NCBI RefSeq assembly: GCF_023516215.1
Contig: NZ_CP097349.1
Location: 4,430,001-4,494,000 of the forward strand
Reading direction: 5' to 3'
From: Cytobacillus pseudoceanisediminis
GTDB taxonomy: Bacteria > Bacillota > Bacilli > Bacillales > Cytobacillaceae
Length of the DNA stretch: 64,000 nt
Shown one piece after another: positions 55,787 through 64,000 of this stretch. Position 1 is the stretch's first letter; each line of letters begins with the position of its first letter. Under the pieces are notes generated by a model. It searched no databases and was not told the DNA's origin. It saw only the letters and a list, made by a program, of their open reading frames with translations. The translations under genes and the position numbers were made by a program.

Positions 55787-57001
55787 ATGACAGAAAAGCT
55801 ATTTGAAAGATTACAAGAGATTTATCCGGAGATGGTGAGTTTTAGAAGGGATCTTCACATGTATCCGGAGCTTTCCCATCATGAGGTGAATACGCCTGAG
55901 AAAGTGGCATGCTTTCTTGAAAATTTGGGATTGGAAGTGAAAAGGAACGTTGGCGGAAGAGGGGTAACAGGATTATTGAAGGGCGGTAAGCCTGGGAAGA
56001 CGGTTGCATTGCGTGCGGATTTTGATGCTCTTCCGATTCAGGAAGAAAATGAAGTGGAATACAAATCCCGAATCCCGGGAGTTATGCATGCTTGCGGACA
56101 TGATATTCATACCGCAGCTCTCCTGGGCGTGGCCAAAACATTATCCGAAGTGAAAGATCAGCTGAAAGGAAATGTCCTGTTTATTCATCAATTTGCTGAA
56201 GAAGTGATTCCAGGCGGGGCGAAGTCAATGATTGAAGATGGATGTCTTGATGGCGCAGACGTCATCTATGGTGCCCATGTCTGGTCCACCAATCGGACAG
56301 GCACGATCGGCGTAAGGGAAGGCGATGCCATGGCAGCGGGAGATACCTTTGAGATTAATATATTTGGAAAGGGCGGACATGCTGCGACGCCGCATTTGAC
56401 CGTTGATCCAATTGCAGCAGGATGCCAGCTCATTTCAAATCTTCAGCAGGTTGTGGCAAGGAAGGTGGATCCTGTGAAAACAGCAGTCGTGTCTGTAGCA
56501 GCTTTTAACAGCGGTAACGGATTTAATGTCATTCCAGACAAAGCCAGGATTACCGGAACAGTCCGGACGTTTGATGAAGATGTCCGCAGCATGATTGAAA
56601 GCTTGATAGGGGAAATTGCCCACTCGACCTGTAAGGCTTTAGGGGCAACCGCCAAGTATGAATATGTCAGAGGCTATCCGGCTGTAAAAAATCATCCCGA
56701 TGAAACAAAAAGGGTTGAAAGGCTGGCCGGAAAGATTGTGGGCGAAGAAAATGTCATTCACATGCCGGCGCAAATGGGCATGGAGGATTTTGCGTATTAT
56801 CTGCAAAAGGTTCCCGGAACCTTCTTCTTTGTTGGAGGAAATTCAGAAGAGATTGAGGAATTTCCCCATCACCATCCGCGCTTTGATGTGGATGAACGTT
56901 CCATGATTGATATTGGGAAAGTGCTTATTTCCGCAGTGTTCGATTATCTGTCTGATGAAGGCGCTGCTGAACGCAAGCCTGCTGAAGTTCAGTCTAATTA
57001 A
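55787..57001 (+). CDS. M20D amidohydrolase (hippurate hydrolase-like)
   Basis: The 404-residue enzyme has motifs FRRDLHMYPELSHHE, ADFDALPIQEENEVEY, MHACGHDIHTAALLG, FAEEVIPGGAKSM, GKGGHAATPHLTVDP and MGMEDFAYYLQKVPG. Such enzymes split N-acyl amino acids (hippurate, IAA-amino acids, N-acetyl forms). ATG 55787 has TAGGAG at a good distance; ATG 55778 is too close. It lies 82 bases after the previous hydrolase and 21 bases before the transporter pair, inside the sigma-54 operon. Confidence 0.87.
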   Translation: MTEKLFERLQEIYPEMVSFRRDLHMYPELSHHEVNTPEKVACFLENLGLEVKRNVGGRGVTGLLKGGKPGKTVALRADFDALPIQEENEVEYKSRIPGVMHACGHDIHTAALLGVAKTLSEVKDQLKGNVLFIHQFAEEVIPGGAKSMIEDGCLDGADVIYGAHVWSTNRTGTIGVREGDAMAAGDTFEINIFGKGGHAATPHLTVDPIAAGCQLISNLQQVVARKVDPVKTAVVSVAAFNSGNGFNVIPDKARITGTVRTFDEDVRSMIESLIGEIAHSTCKALGATAKYEYVRGYPAVKNHPDETKRVERLAGKIVGEENVIHMPAQMGMEDFAYYLQKVPGTFFFVGGNSEEIEEFPHHHPRFDVDERSMIDIGKVLISAVFDYLSDEGAAERKPAEVQSN

Positions 57002-57021
57002 AAAAATAGGAGGTCATAGAT

Positions 57022-57729
57022 ATGGATGAGGTTTTAAGGTTTGCCAATAGCACTCCGGTATGGATTTTTGCCAGCATAGTTGTAGCTATCGTCATTTTTC
57101 AGGCTCTGATTTTCATCCGGATCGCTTCCCAGACAGCCCCAAACATCGGTATGACAAAGGATGAAACAAAAAGGGCCTTGAGAACAGGCTTTATCAGCAG
57201 TTTAGGACCTTCTTTCGGAATTGCAGTGGTCATTATCTCCCTTATTGCCGTCCTTGGTGGACCGTTCACATTGATGAGGATAGGAATCATAGGCTCAGCT
57301 GCAACTGAATTGACCGCAGCTGGTATTGGGGCTAATGCATATGGTGTAGAGCTGAATTCCCCTGATTTTGGTTTGAAGGCATTTACGACTGTTGTTTGGA
57401 CCATGTGCCTTGGGGGAACGGGCTGGCTGATTTTTACTGCTCTCGCGACAAAATCACTGGGGAAAGTGGAAAAGAAAATTGTCAGCAAAAATGCCAAAAT
57501 GATGACCATCGTGTCGACAGCTGCAATGCTTGGAGCATTTGCTTACCTTGCCAGTCAGCAAATGGTGAAGGGGTATAGTGAGACGGTTGCTGCCATAGCA
57601 GCAGGCGTATCGATGATGGTTATTCTTACATTTGCAAAAAAACGGGAAATCCGCTGGCTGCAGGAATGGGCGCTGGGCATTTCACTTGTCATCGCATTGA
57701 CTATCAGCTATCTGACAACACTTATTTAA
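57022..57729 (+). CDS. DUF5058 membrane protein, first half of a putative transporter pair
   Basis: The 235-residue protein has about six to seven hydrophobic helices, with a conserved-looking segment GGPFTLMRIGIIGSAATELT and a charged cytoplasmic loop (KDETKRALRTGF). It fits the DUF5058 family as I recall it; no function is known. Its partner at 57745 begins 16 bases later and is similar in size. The pair lies after two M20 hydrolases, so import of their substrate is a fair inference. Confidence 0.7.
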   Translation: MDEVLRFANSTPVWIFASIVVAIVIFQALIFIRIASQTAPNIGMTKDETKRALRTGFISSLGPSFGIAVVIISLIAVLGGPFTLMRIGIIGSAATELTAAGIGANAYGVELNSPDFGLKAFTTVVWTMCLGGTGWLIFTALATKSLGKVEKKIVSKNAKMMTIVSTAAMLGAFAYLASQQMVKGYSETVAAIAAGVSMMVILTFAKKREIRWLQEWALGISLVIALTISYLTTLI

Positions 57730-57744
57730 GAAAGGGGATGTATT

Positions 57745-58458
57745 ATGTCAGTACCGACGAAAGCTGGAGTGACGGAAGCAAAGATTGAAGTAAGACAAAC
57801 AACCATGAGCATGCAGGGATTCCATGGCAAGTCCGATTTTTGGGGGCAAACCACTCTTTGGATGCTGATTGTAATGTCTTTTGTGCCGCCGATCTATTTT
57901 TCATTCATACTGGGCTACCATCCAGGCTGGGGAGCCATTGCAGGGGGATTGATCGGATATGCAGCCTTTATCGGGATCATGTGGTTTCTTGAGCCCATAA
58001 CTTATTATCCGGTGCTTGGGAAATCCGGAACCTATATTGCGTTTTTGACCGGTAATATCGCCAACATGTGTCTTCCGTGTTCAGCAGCCGCTCAGGAGTC
58101 AATTGGAGCAGAGCCCGGTACAAAAAAAGCGGAGGTTGCTGGTACGCTGGGGATTGCTGTCGCTTCCTTAACAAACATTGTCATTATCATCGCGGTTGTG
58201 TTAAGCGGTTCGTTTATCCTGACTATCATTCCGCAATCCGTCCAAAATGCCCTTCAATTCATTTTGCCTGCAATTTACGGAGGGGTTTTAGGGCAATTTG
58301 CCCTTAAAAAGCCTCTGTATGGATTGGTTGCTTTCGTAATCGGTATGGCTGTACTGTTTGCGCCGATTTTCAGCTTAATCAAAATCGTTCTTTGTGTGGC
58401 CATTACTATTGCTGTCGTTCTCTTTATTGAAAAATCAAAAAGCGGTGCGCCGGAGTAA
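57745..58458 (+). CDS. Membrane protein, second half of the putative transporter pair
   Basis: The 237-residue protein has a soluble N-terminal segment of about 35 residues and then six or so helices. A loop CLPCSAAAQESIGAEPGTKKAE lies between helices (the two Cys are notable). I do not recognise the family. AAAGGGGATG precedes the ATG. It is the last gene before the terminator at 58472 and is predicted to act with the DUF5058 protein. Confidence 0.68.
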   Translation: MSVPTKAGVTEAKIEVRQTTMSMQGFHGKSDFWGQTTLWMLIVMSFVPPIYFSFILGYHPGWGAIAGGLIGYAAFIGIMWFLEPITYYPVLGKSGTYIAFLTGNIANMCLPCSAAAQESIGAEPGTKKAEVAGTLGIAVASLTNIVIIIAVVLSGSFILTIIPQSVQNALQFILPAIYGGVLGQFALKKPLYGLVAFVIGMAVLFAPIFSLIKIVLCVAITIAVVLFIEKSKSGAPE

Positions 58459-58469
58459 GCTTTCACAGC

Positions 58470-58506
58470 TGTAACCCCCTTCGAATTAAGATTGGAGGGG
58501 GATTTC
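58470..58506 (+). terminator. Terminator of the sigma-54 operon
   Basis: AACCCCCTTC pairs with GGAGGGGG, followed by ATTTCC. The T-tract is short. Confidence 0.7.
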
Positions 58507-58543
58507 CTGAGTCAAATATGAATATAGGGGAGCGGTTATTGAT

Positions 58544-59970
58544 ATGGAGAGAGAACTTTGTTTTAATTCTGCGCGTAATCTTGCCAGGATGATTCAAGAA
58601 CGGGATTTATCCGTCCGGGAAGTGATGGAAGCACACCTGGCACAAATTCAGCGGGTAAATCCAAAGGTAAATGCAATTGTGTCACTTAATGAGGAATTGG
58701 CGTTAAAGGAAGCAGACAAGGCGGATAAAATGCTTGATGCAGGTAAGCTATCCGGACCTTTCCATGGACTTCCGATCGCTATAAAGGATACTCACAATGC
58801 TGTTGGTTTTCCGGCAACAAGCGGATCCTTGATTTTCCGGGACCATTATCCAAGTGCGGATGATCTGATCGTTGAAAGGCTGCGGAAGGCAGGAGCCATT
58901 GTGGTCGGAAAAACAAACGTTCCTGAATTTGCAGCAGGCTCTCACACCTTCAATGAGCTGTTTGGCTCTACCAGAAACCCTTATGATCTAAGCAAAACAG
59001 CAGGCGGCAGCAGTGGAGGAGCAGCGGCTGCAGTGGCAAGCGGAATGATTCCTTTTGCGGATGGAAGTGATATGGGAGGATCCTTAAGAAATCCTGCCTG
59101 CTTTAACAATGTGGTTGGGCTGAGGCCTTCCCCAGGGCGTATTCCATTTTCCAGAACGGCGCTCTACTCGCCTCTGGCTGTGCAGGGCCCGATAACACGC
59201 AATGTAGATGACGCCTTTTTTATGCTCTCCGTAATTGCCGGACCTGATGGCCAGTCCCCCTTGCCATTGAGGAGCCAGGTTTCAGGTTTCTTGAGGAAGC
59301 TCAGTCTGATATAAAGGGCCTGCGCATTGCTTATTCTGCTGATTTTGGAGGCCTTCTTCCAATCGATCCGGAGGTAAGAAGCAACCTTGAAGAACAGGTT
59401 AAAGTCTTTGAGAGACTAGGTTGCATAGTGGATGAAGGATGCCCGGATTTAAAGGAAGCAGACGAAGTTTTCCAAGTGCTCCGAGCATGGGAGTTCGAGC
59501 TTTCTTATTCCGAAATCTTTGACCGATTCCGGGAAATGATTAAACCGAGTGTCATCTGGAACATTGAAAAGGGCAGAAGCCTGAGCGGTCCGGATGTGGG
59601 ACGCGCCGAGCGGCTCCGGGCGCTTTTATATAACCGTATGAGTGAATTCTTTAATCAATATGATGCTCTTATCCTTCCAGTTAGCCAGGTTACAGCATTT
59701 GACGTAAATATTGAATATCCAACAGAAATTGACGGAGTGAAAATGGAAAATTACATCGACTGGATGCGGTCCTGCTATTATATTTCCGCTGCAGGAAATC
59801 CATCTGTCTCCGTCCCAAGCGGATTTTCAGCAGAAGGCATTCCAATTGGCCTGCAAATCGTGGGACCACACAGAGCTGACTTTGAGGTCCTAAGAATCGG
59901 CCGTGCCTTCGAACAGGCTACAGGTTATGGGAAAAGACGTCCGCAAATTGCTATTGAACAGACGACATAA
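58544..59970 (+). CDS. Amidase-signature family amidase (frame broken by one base)
   Basis: The product has about 475 residues. The amidase-signature triad is visible: Lys in LPIAIKDTHN, the cis-Ser in DMGGSLRNPA, and the nucleophile Ser in the GGSSGGAAAAVASG region. The frame breaks in C5 at 59256-59260; one more C gives QSPLAIEEPGFRFLEEAQSD and runs on to 59970. It would hydrolyse amides to acid plus ammonia. Its own binding site (GGGGAG) and the terminator before it suggest a separate unit, though read-through from the sigma-54 operon is possible. Confidence 0.88.
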
Positions 59971-59973
59971 AGA

Positions 59974-60006
59974 GTCGGAGCTGCTTCCTCATGGGGAGCA
60001 GCTCTG
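59974..60006 (+). terminator. Hairpin after the amidase gene
   Basis: GAGCTGCT pairs with AGCAGCTC across an 11-base loop. There is only a weak T-rich tail. Confidence 0.6.
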
Positions 60007-60258
60007 TATATTTCCAGCAGTCGAAACCTGCTTTTTGCCAGTGTAGAAATAAATCTTTTCCTGGGAAATTAGTGGTGAAATTGTCGAATATAGATGGTAT
60101 AAAATCTTAAAGGTTAGTTTCTTTTTTTAAAATCCTTAGTTTTTTACTATGCTTGCAGTATGAAGTTGATTCCCCGCGGAGTGACCGATATAGAAGGCGC
60201 AGACCAAAATTGTGTGTAGAAAAAGCCCTCTGGAGAAGAAAACTCCTTAAGCACAGAG

Positions 60259-60287
60259 TTGACAGGTTCCTATATTTCTGAAATAAT
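60259..60287 (+). promoter_or_regulatory. Sigma-A promoter for the codBA leader
   Basis: TTGACA at 60259-60264 and AATAAT at 60282-60287 are 17 bases apart. The transcript would begin near 60294, before the PyrR element. Confidence 0.65.
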
Positions 60288-60316
60288 TATAAACAATTAA
60301 ATACTGGTACCTTTAA

Positions 60317-60439
60317 ATCAGTCCCGTGAGGCTGACAAGGACAGCGGAAGTATGATGCCAATGGGTGAGGTGCAGCCTGCCCATGGGTTCTTCATGCAGG
60401 AAAAAGGCTTCTTGTCGGAAAACGGCGAGAAGCCTTTTT
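60317..60439 (+). promoter_or_regulatory. PyrR-type attenuator before codB
   Basis: CAGTCCCGTGAGGCTGAC at 60319-60336, followed by AAGG, matches the PyrR-binding loop of Bacillus pyr leaders (AGUCC-N-GNGAGGCU...AAGG). It is followed at 60401-60439 by a strong terminator (AAAAGGCTTCT...AGAAGCCTTTTT) 68 bases before the permease gene. This is the layout of PyrR attenuation: UMP-bound PyrR holds the hairpin and lets the terminator form when pyrimidines are plentiful. Confidence 0.85.
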
Positions 60440-60506
60440 CTTTTTCCATCCACTACTATCGAAAATCCTTCGGTACCAGTCCAAAAAAATGAATGGAGGA
60501 ATTGGT

Positions 60507-61775
60507 ATGAAAAAAATAGATTTGGATTTTTCGTTAGAGGCGGTACCCCAGGGGCATCGCAACGGTTTTTGGAAAATGCTTGTGGTGATGCTCGGTCTGA
60601 CCTTCTTCTCAGCCAGCATGTGGTCAGGCGGAACGCTTGGAACAGGATTAACGTTCATTCAATTTATAGGAATCGTTCTGGCAGGCAACTTGATTTTAGG
60701 TGCATATACAGGAGCCCTTGCTTATATTGCCGCAAAGACAGGCTTATCAACGCACCTGCTTACCCGCTATGCCTTCGGTGAAAAAGGATCTTACCTATCA
60801 TCCTTTTTGCTGGCTGCGACTCAGGTTGGGTGGTTTGGCGTTGGGGTAGCGATGTTTGCGCTGCCGGTTCAGAAAGTAACGGGAATTGATGCGTATCTCC
60901 TGATTGCAGCAGCAGGTCTGCTGATGACAGGCACAGCCTTCTTCGGCATGAAGGCACTGGCAATCCTGAGCTTCGTAGCTGTCCCTTTAATCACTATTCT
61001 AGGAAGCTTCTCGGTTTTTAAAGCGACAGAAACAGCAGGCGGCCTGGAGGGGCTTATGCAATATCAGCCAACAGAGGCCATTAGTCTGGCAGCAGCTTTA
61101 ACGATTTGCGTAGGTTCGTTTATCAGTGCAGGTACGCTGACTCCGGACTTCGCGCGATTCTCAAATACAAAACGTTCAGCAGTAGTATCAACAGTCATCG
61201 CCTTCTTCATCGGAAACTCTATCATGTTCCTCTTCGGTGCAATTGGTGCAATCGCAACAGGGCAATCTGATATTTCAGAAGTCATGTTCATTCAAAAGCT
61301 GATTTTCCCGGCGATACTGGTCCTTGGTTTAAATATCTGGACAACGAACGATAACGCTTTATATGCATCAGGCTTAGGGTTTGCGAGCATTTTGAAGATC
61401 CGAAAAGGAAAGGTTGTCATCTTCAACGGGATTATCGGAACGATTGCGGCCATGTGGCTGTACAACAACTTTGTCGGGTTCTTGACAATTCTGGGATCGA
61501 CGCTGCCATCCATCGGGGCTATCATCTTAGCAGATTACTTTATCGTGAATCGCGGAGAGTATAAGAAGTTTGCAGATATGAAGTTTAAGGCTGTTAACTG
61601 GATCGCCATCCTAGCATGGGCAGCCGGCGTGGCCATTGCAAATTTTGTGCCGGGAATCCCGCCAATCAACTCGCTGTTAGGATCAGCCGTAACATTTGTC
61701 CTAGTATCAAAATTGGCTGCTGCTTTACAAGGTAAGAAGACAGTCAGGGAAGGGGAATTAAGAAGTGATTATTAA
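60507..61775 (+). CDS. codB: Cytosine permease (CodB-like)
   Basis: The 422-residue NCS1-family protein has about 12 helices and typical motifs ([85 protein letters not shown]). ATG 60507 follows GGAGGAATTGGT; an earlier ATG at 60489 precedes that site. It is co-transcribed with the deaminase, whose start overlaps its stop, under a PyrR attenuator, which supports a pyrimidine base as substrate. Confidence 0.9.
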   Translation: MKKIDLDFSLEAVPQGHRNGFWKMLVVMLGLTFFSASMWSGGTLGTGLTFIQFIGIVLAGNLILGAYTGALAYIAAKTGLSTHLLTRYAFGEKGSYLSSFLLAATQVGWFGVGVAMFALPVQKVTGIDAYLLIAAAGLLMTGTAFFGMKALAILSFVAVPLITILGSFSVFKATETAGGLEGLMQYQPTEAISLAAALTICVGSFISAGTLTPDFARFSNTKRSAVVSTVIAFFIGNSIMFLFGAIGAIATGQSDISEVMFIQKLIFPAILVLGLNIWTTNDNALYASGLGFASILKIRKGKVVIFNGIIGTIAAMWLYNNFVGFLTILGSTLPSIGAIILADYFIVNRGEYKKFADMKFKAVNWIAILAWAAGVAIANFVPGIPPINSLLGSAVTFVLVSKLAAALQGKKTVREGELRSDY

Positions 61776-63030
61776 AAATGCGAAACTAAGAGGCCGTGAA
61801 GGCTTTTGGAATATAACGATTAAAGATGGAAAGATTCATAGCTTATCACAAGGGGAAGCGGAAGCGGGCCAGGAAATCCTTGATGCTGCAGGATCCCTGG
61901 CTTCGGCACCCTTCATCGAGCCCCATATTCATCTGGATACAACCCTGACAGCCGGAGAGCCCGAATGGAACCAGAGCGGAACGTTATTTGAAGGCATTCA
62001 AAGATGGGCACAAAGAAAAGAAACCCTCACACATGAAGATGTAAAAACAAGGGCAAAAACAGCATTGAAATGGCAGATCGCCCAGGGGATTCAGCATGTC
62101 CGCACCCATGTGGATGTAACAGATCCCACTCTGACTGCTTTAAAAGCCCTTTTAGAAGTTAAAGAAGAAATGTCTGACTATGTGGACCTCCAGCTTGTAG
62201 CCTTCCCGCAGGAGGGGATCAATTCTTATCCAAGCGGTGCGGAGCTCATGGAGGAAGCACTGAAAATGGGCGCAGATGTGGTAGGAGGCATTCCTCATTT
62301 CGAATTCACAAGAGAATACGGCGTTGCTTCTATGAAAACTGCCTTTGACCTTGCTGAAAAATATGACCGCCTTGTCGACATCCATTGCGATGAAATCGAT
62401 GATGAGCAGTCGCGTTTTGTGGAAGTAGTGGCTGCGGAAGCCTATGAACGCGGATTGGGCAGCCGGGTAACAGCCAGCCATACAACGGCAATGGGCTCGT
62501 ATAATGATGCTTATACCTACAAGCTGTTCAGACTGTTAAAGCTATCAAACATTAATTTTGTCGCCAACCCGCTCGTAAACATCCATCTTCAGGGGCGCTT
62601 TGATACGTATCCGAAGCGCAGAGGGATTACAAGAGTAAAAGAACTGCTTGAAGCAGGGCTTAACGTAAGCTTCGGCCATGACGACATCTTTGATCCATGG
62701 TATCCGCTTGGCACCGGCAATATGCTGCAGGTGCTCCACATGGGCATCCATGTGTCACAGCTGATGGGCTACGAACAAATTGTTAACTCCTTCGACCTGA
62801 TTACAAATAATAGTGCCAAAACATTAAATATTGAAGAGAAATATGGAATTGAAGAGGGGAAACCGGCCAACCTGATCATTCTTGATGAGGAAAATGAGTA
62901 TGAAGCGATCAGGCGTCAGGCGGCTGTCAAGTATTCCATAAGAAATGGAAAAGTAATTGCTGAAACGAAACCAAGCGAGACATCTGTGATGTTTGGGGAG
63001 ATAAAAGAGAAAGTAAACTTTCATAAATGA
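61765..63030 (+). CDS. codA: Cytosine deaminase (CodA-like)
   Basis: The 421-residue amidohydrolase has metal motifs [38 protein letters not shown] and [15 protein letters not shown]. These match E. coli CodA, which turns cytosine into uracil and ammonia; the DDIFDPW segment is typical of CodA. It starts with GTG 61765 inside the end of codB, behind AGGGGAATTAAG. It supplies uracil for salvage and releases nitrogen. Confidence 0.92.
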   Translation: MIIKNAKLRGREGFWNITIKDGKIHSLSQGEAEAGQEILDAAGSLASAPFIEPHIHLDTTLTAGEPEWNQSGTLFEGIQRWAQRKETLTHEDVKTRAKTALKWQIAQGIQHVRTHVDVTDPTLTALKALLEVKEEMSDYVDLQLVAFPQEGINSYPSGAELMEEALKMGADVVGGIPHFEFTREYGVASMKTAFDLAEKYDRLVDIHCDEIDDEQSRFVEVVAAEAYERGLGSRVTASHTTAMGSYNDAYTYKLFRLLKLSNINFVANPLVNIHLQGRFDTYPKRRGITRVKELLEAGLNVSFGHDDIFDPWYPLGTGNMLQVLHMGIHVSQLMGYEQIVNSFDLITNNSAKTLNIEEKYGIEEGKPANLIILDEENEYEAIRRQAAVKYSIRNGKVIAETKPSETSVMFGEIKEKVNFHK

Positions 63031-63039
63031 TAGCTAGAA

Positions 63040-63072
63040 GACTGGCTCAGGCTGACTGGGTCAGTCTTTTTA
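63040..63072 (+). terminator. Terminator of codBA
   Basis: AGACTGGCTCAG pairs with CTGGGTCAGTCT across a 5-base loop, followed by TTTT. Confidence 0.88.
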
Positions 63073-63162
63073 TGTTGTGAGGGAAATGAATATATTTTTA
63101 TATTAATAGTTTTCTTTTACTATTAAATGTAAAAAAAATTATTATAAAACACAGGAATTGAA

Positions 63163-63176
63163 TGTAAACGTTTACA
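63163..63176 (+). promoter_or_regulatory. Perfect cre (CcpA) palindrome
   Basis: TGTAAACGTTTACA is a fully symmetric match to the cre consensus. It lies 212 bases before the ABC binding-protein gene, in its likely promoter region. Confidence 0.7.
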
Positions 63177-63203
63177 AATAGAGTAACAAAGGATAAATCC
63201 CGA

Positions 63204-63234
63204 TACTATATATTTCGACTCTGAAAATATAGTA
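63204..63234. promoter_or_regulatory. Inverted repeat upstream of the binding-protein gene
   Basis: TACTATAT (63204-63211) and ATATAGTA (63227-63234) form a perfect 8-bp inverted repeat in an A/T-rich stretch. It may be an operator or just chance in A/T-rich DNA. Confidence 0.3.
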
Positions 63235-63387
63235 GAATATTTCGTTAATCTAAGATATACTAATTTTTATTAAAAATATGAAAAATCAAAATATATAAAA
63301 TTTAGTCAGTCATCTTTTGCTATTGGAAATAGCGGCATCTGATTTTTCAGCTCCGCTTACATAAAAAACACAAGGGGGAAAATAACG

Positions 63388-64000
63388 ATGAAAGGCAAAT
63401 CTTCACTAGCATTAAGCATTTTACTGATTCTTTCATTGCTGCTTTCAGCATGTTCCGGAGGCGGTGAAGAAGCATCAGGCAACAGCAGTGAACCAAAAGA
63501 GGGAGGTTCATTAATTTATGCCCGGGGTGCTGACGCTATTGGGCTGGACCCAATCAATGTAACAGATGGAGAGTCCATCCGTGTAACAAGCAATATCTTT
63601 GAAACCTTGTTTGTATATGACGAAAATCTTGAAGTCCAGCCAGGATTAGCGGAGTCTTACAAAGTCTCTGATGATGGAATGACCTGGACCATTACCCTTA
63701 AAAAGGGCATTAAGTTCCAGGATGGAACAGATTTTAATGCAGATGCAGTCGTGTTTAATTTCGACCGATGGATGGATCCCGAAAACCCCTACCATAAAGG
63801 GGATTTTCCATACTATCCGTTCTTATATGGGGGCTTTAAAGGCGATCCAAACCATAAAATCGAGTATGTAAAAGCAGTGGATGAATCCACAGTTGAGTTT
63901 AAATTAACTGAAAAGACAGCTCCGTTTATCAGCTACTTAGCTATTCCTATGTTTGGAATTGCCAGTCCGGCCGCGATTGAAAAGCACGGTGACAAGTTCT
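63388..64000 (+). CDS. ABC transporter substrate-binding lipoprotein, family 5 (peptide type), start only
   Basis: ATG 63388 follows AAGGGGGAAA. The frame is open to the right edge (204 residues). A lipoprotein signal ends in LLLSAC at about 18-23. The mature part has family 5 motifs: GGSLIYARGADAIGLDPI, LFVYDENLEVQPGLAESYKV, TWTITLKKGIKFQDGT and FNADAVVFNFDRW. Such proteins bind di- or oligopeptides, nickel or similar solutes and pass them to a permease. The permease genes would lie beyond the window. A perfect cre site upstream suggests carbon-source control. Confidence 0.9.
   Translation, partial: MKGKSSLALSILLILSLLLSACSGGGEEASGNSSEPKEGGSLIYARGADAIGLDPINVTDGESIRVTSNIFETLFVYDENLEVQPGLAESYKVSDDGMTWTITLKKGIKFQDGTDFNADAVVFNFDRWMDPENPYHKGDFPYYPFLYGGFKGDPNHKIEYVKAVDESTVEFKLTEKTAPFISYLAIPMFGIASPAAIEKHGDKF

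Overview
The window comes from a low-to-mid GC, spore-forming member of the Bacillaceae. It has spoIIID, mbl, flhO/flhP, fabZ, ywpF, ssbB, ywqA/ywqB and ywqG in an order close to that of Bacillus subtilis, Gram-positive ribosome binding sites (AAGGAGG), lipobox and Sec signals, and candidate FapR, ComK, CcpA, PyrR and sigma-54 sites. Its style of intergenic repeats suggests a Cytobacillus/Mesobacillus-like species, but that is an inference. No rRNA, tRNA, CRISPR array or transposon was seen.

Layout. 0-13 kb is conserved core: an exonuclease tail, a LysM protein, a usd-like leader ORF plus spoIIID, mbl, flhO-flhP-epuA-like, fabZ, a small lipoprotein, ywpF, ssbB, a SNF2 helicase (ywqA) and its SWIM partner (ywqB). 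13-19 kb holds an MFS transporter, a secreted alpha/beta hydrolase, a PAS chemoreceptor-like protein and ywqG. 19.5-27.1 kb is a complete equivalent of the uncharacterised E. coli yhf operon (yhfZ, Y, U, T, php, S, X, W). 27.7-38.1 kb encodes mostly exported proteins: an M14 carboxypeptidase, a chemoreceptor, a SleB-type hydrolase, a LysM-3D protein, a nuclease, and a 5'-nucleotidase that shares its C-terminal domain with the nuclease. 38.8-41.9 kb is a TslA-like type VII lipase effector with a DUF1672 (TilA-like) immunity lipoprotein.

42-64 kb is a scavenging region for amide nitrogen. It has an abg-like cluster (two AbgA-like, one AbgB-like, AbgT transporter, carbamoylase-type hydrolase, regulator). 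It then has an acyl-ACP desaturase and a sigma-54 activator divergent from a second hydrolase/transporter set with a canonical -24/-12 promoter and palindromic upstream sites. An amidase, PyrR-attenuated cytosine permease/deaminase, and the start of a peptide-type ABC binding protein preceded by a perfect cre palindrome follow. Together these genes look fit to import and deacylate N-acyl or N-carbamoyl compounds and cytosine.

Two features run through the whole window. First, at least eleven otherwise intact genes are broken by single-base shifts, almost all a one-base loss in a homopolymer of five or more; this is most simply sequencing error, so such genes are annotated here over their reconstructed full span. 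Second, non-coding gaps hold several unrelated families of short repeats: three with a 20-21 bp period and one with an exact 52 bp period that forms a hairpin in each unit.
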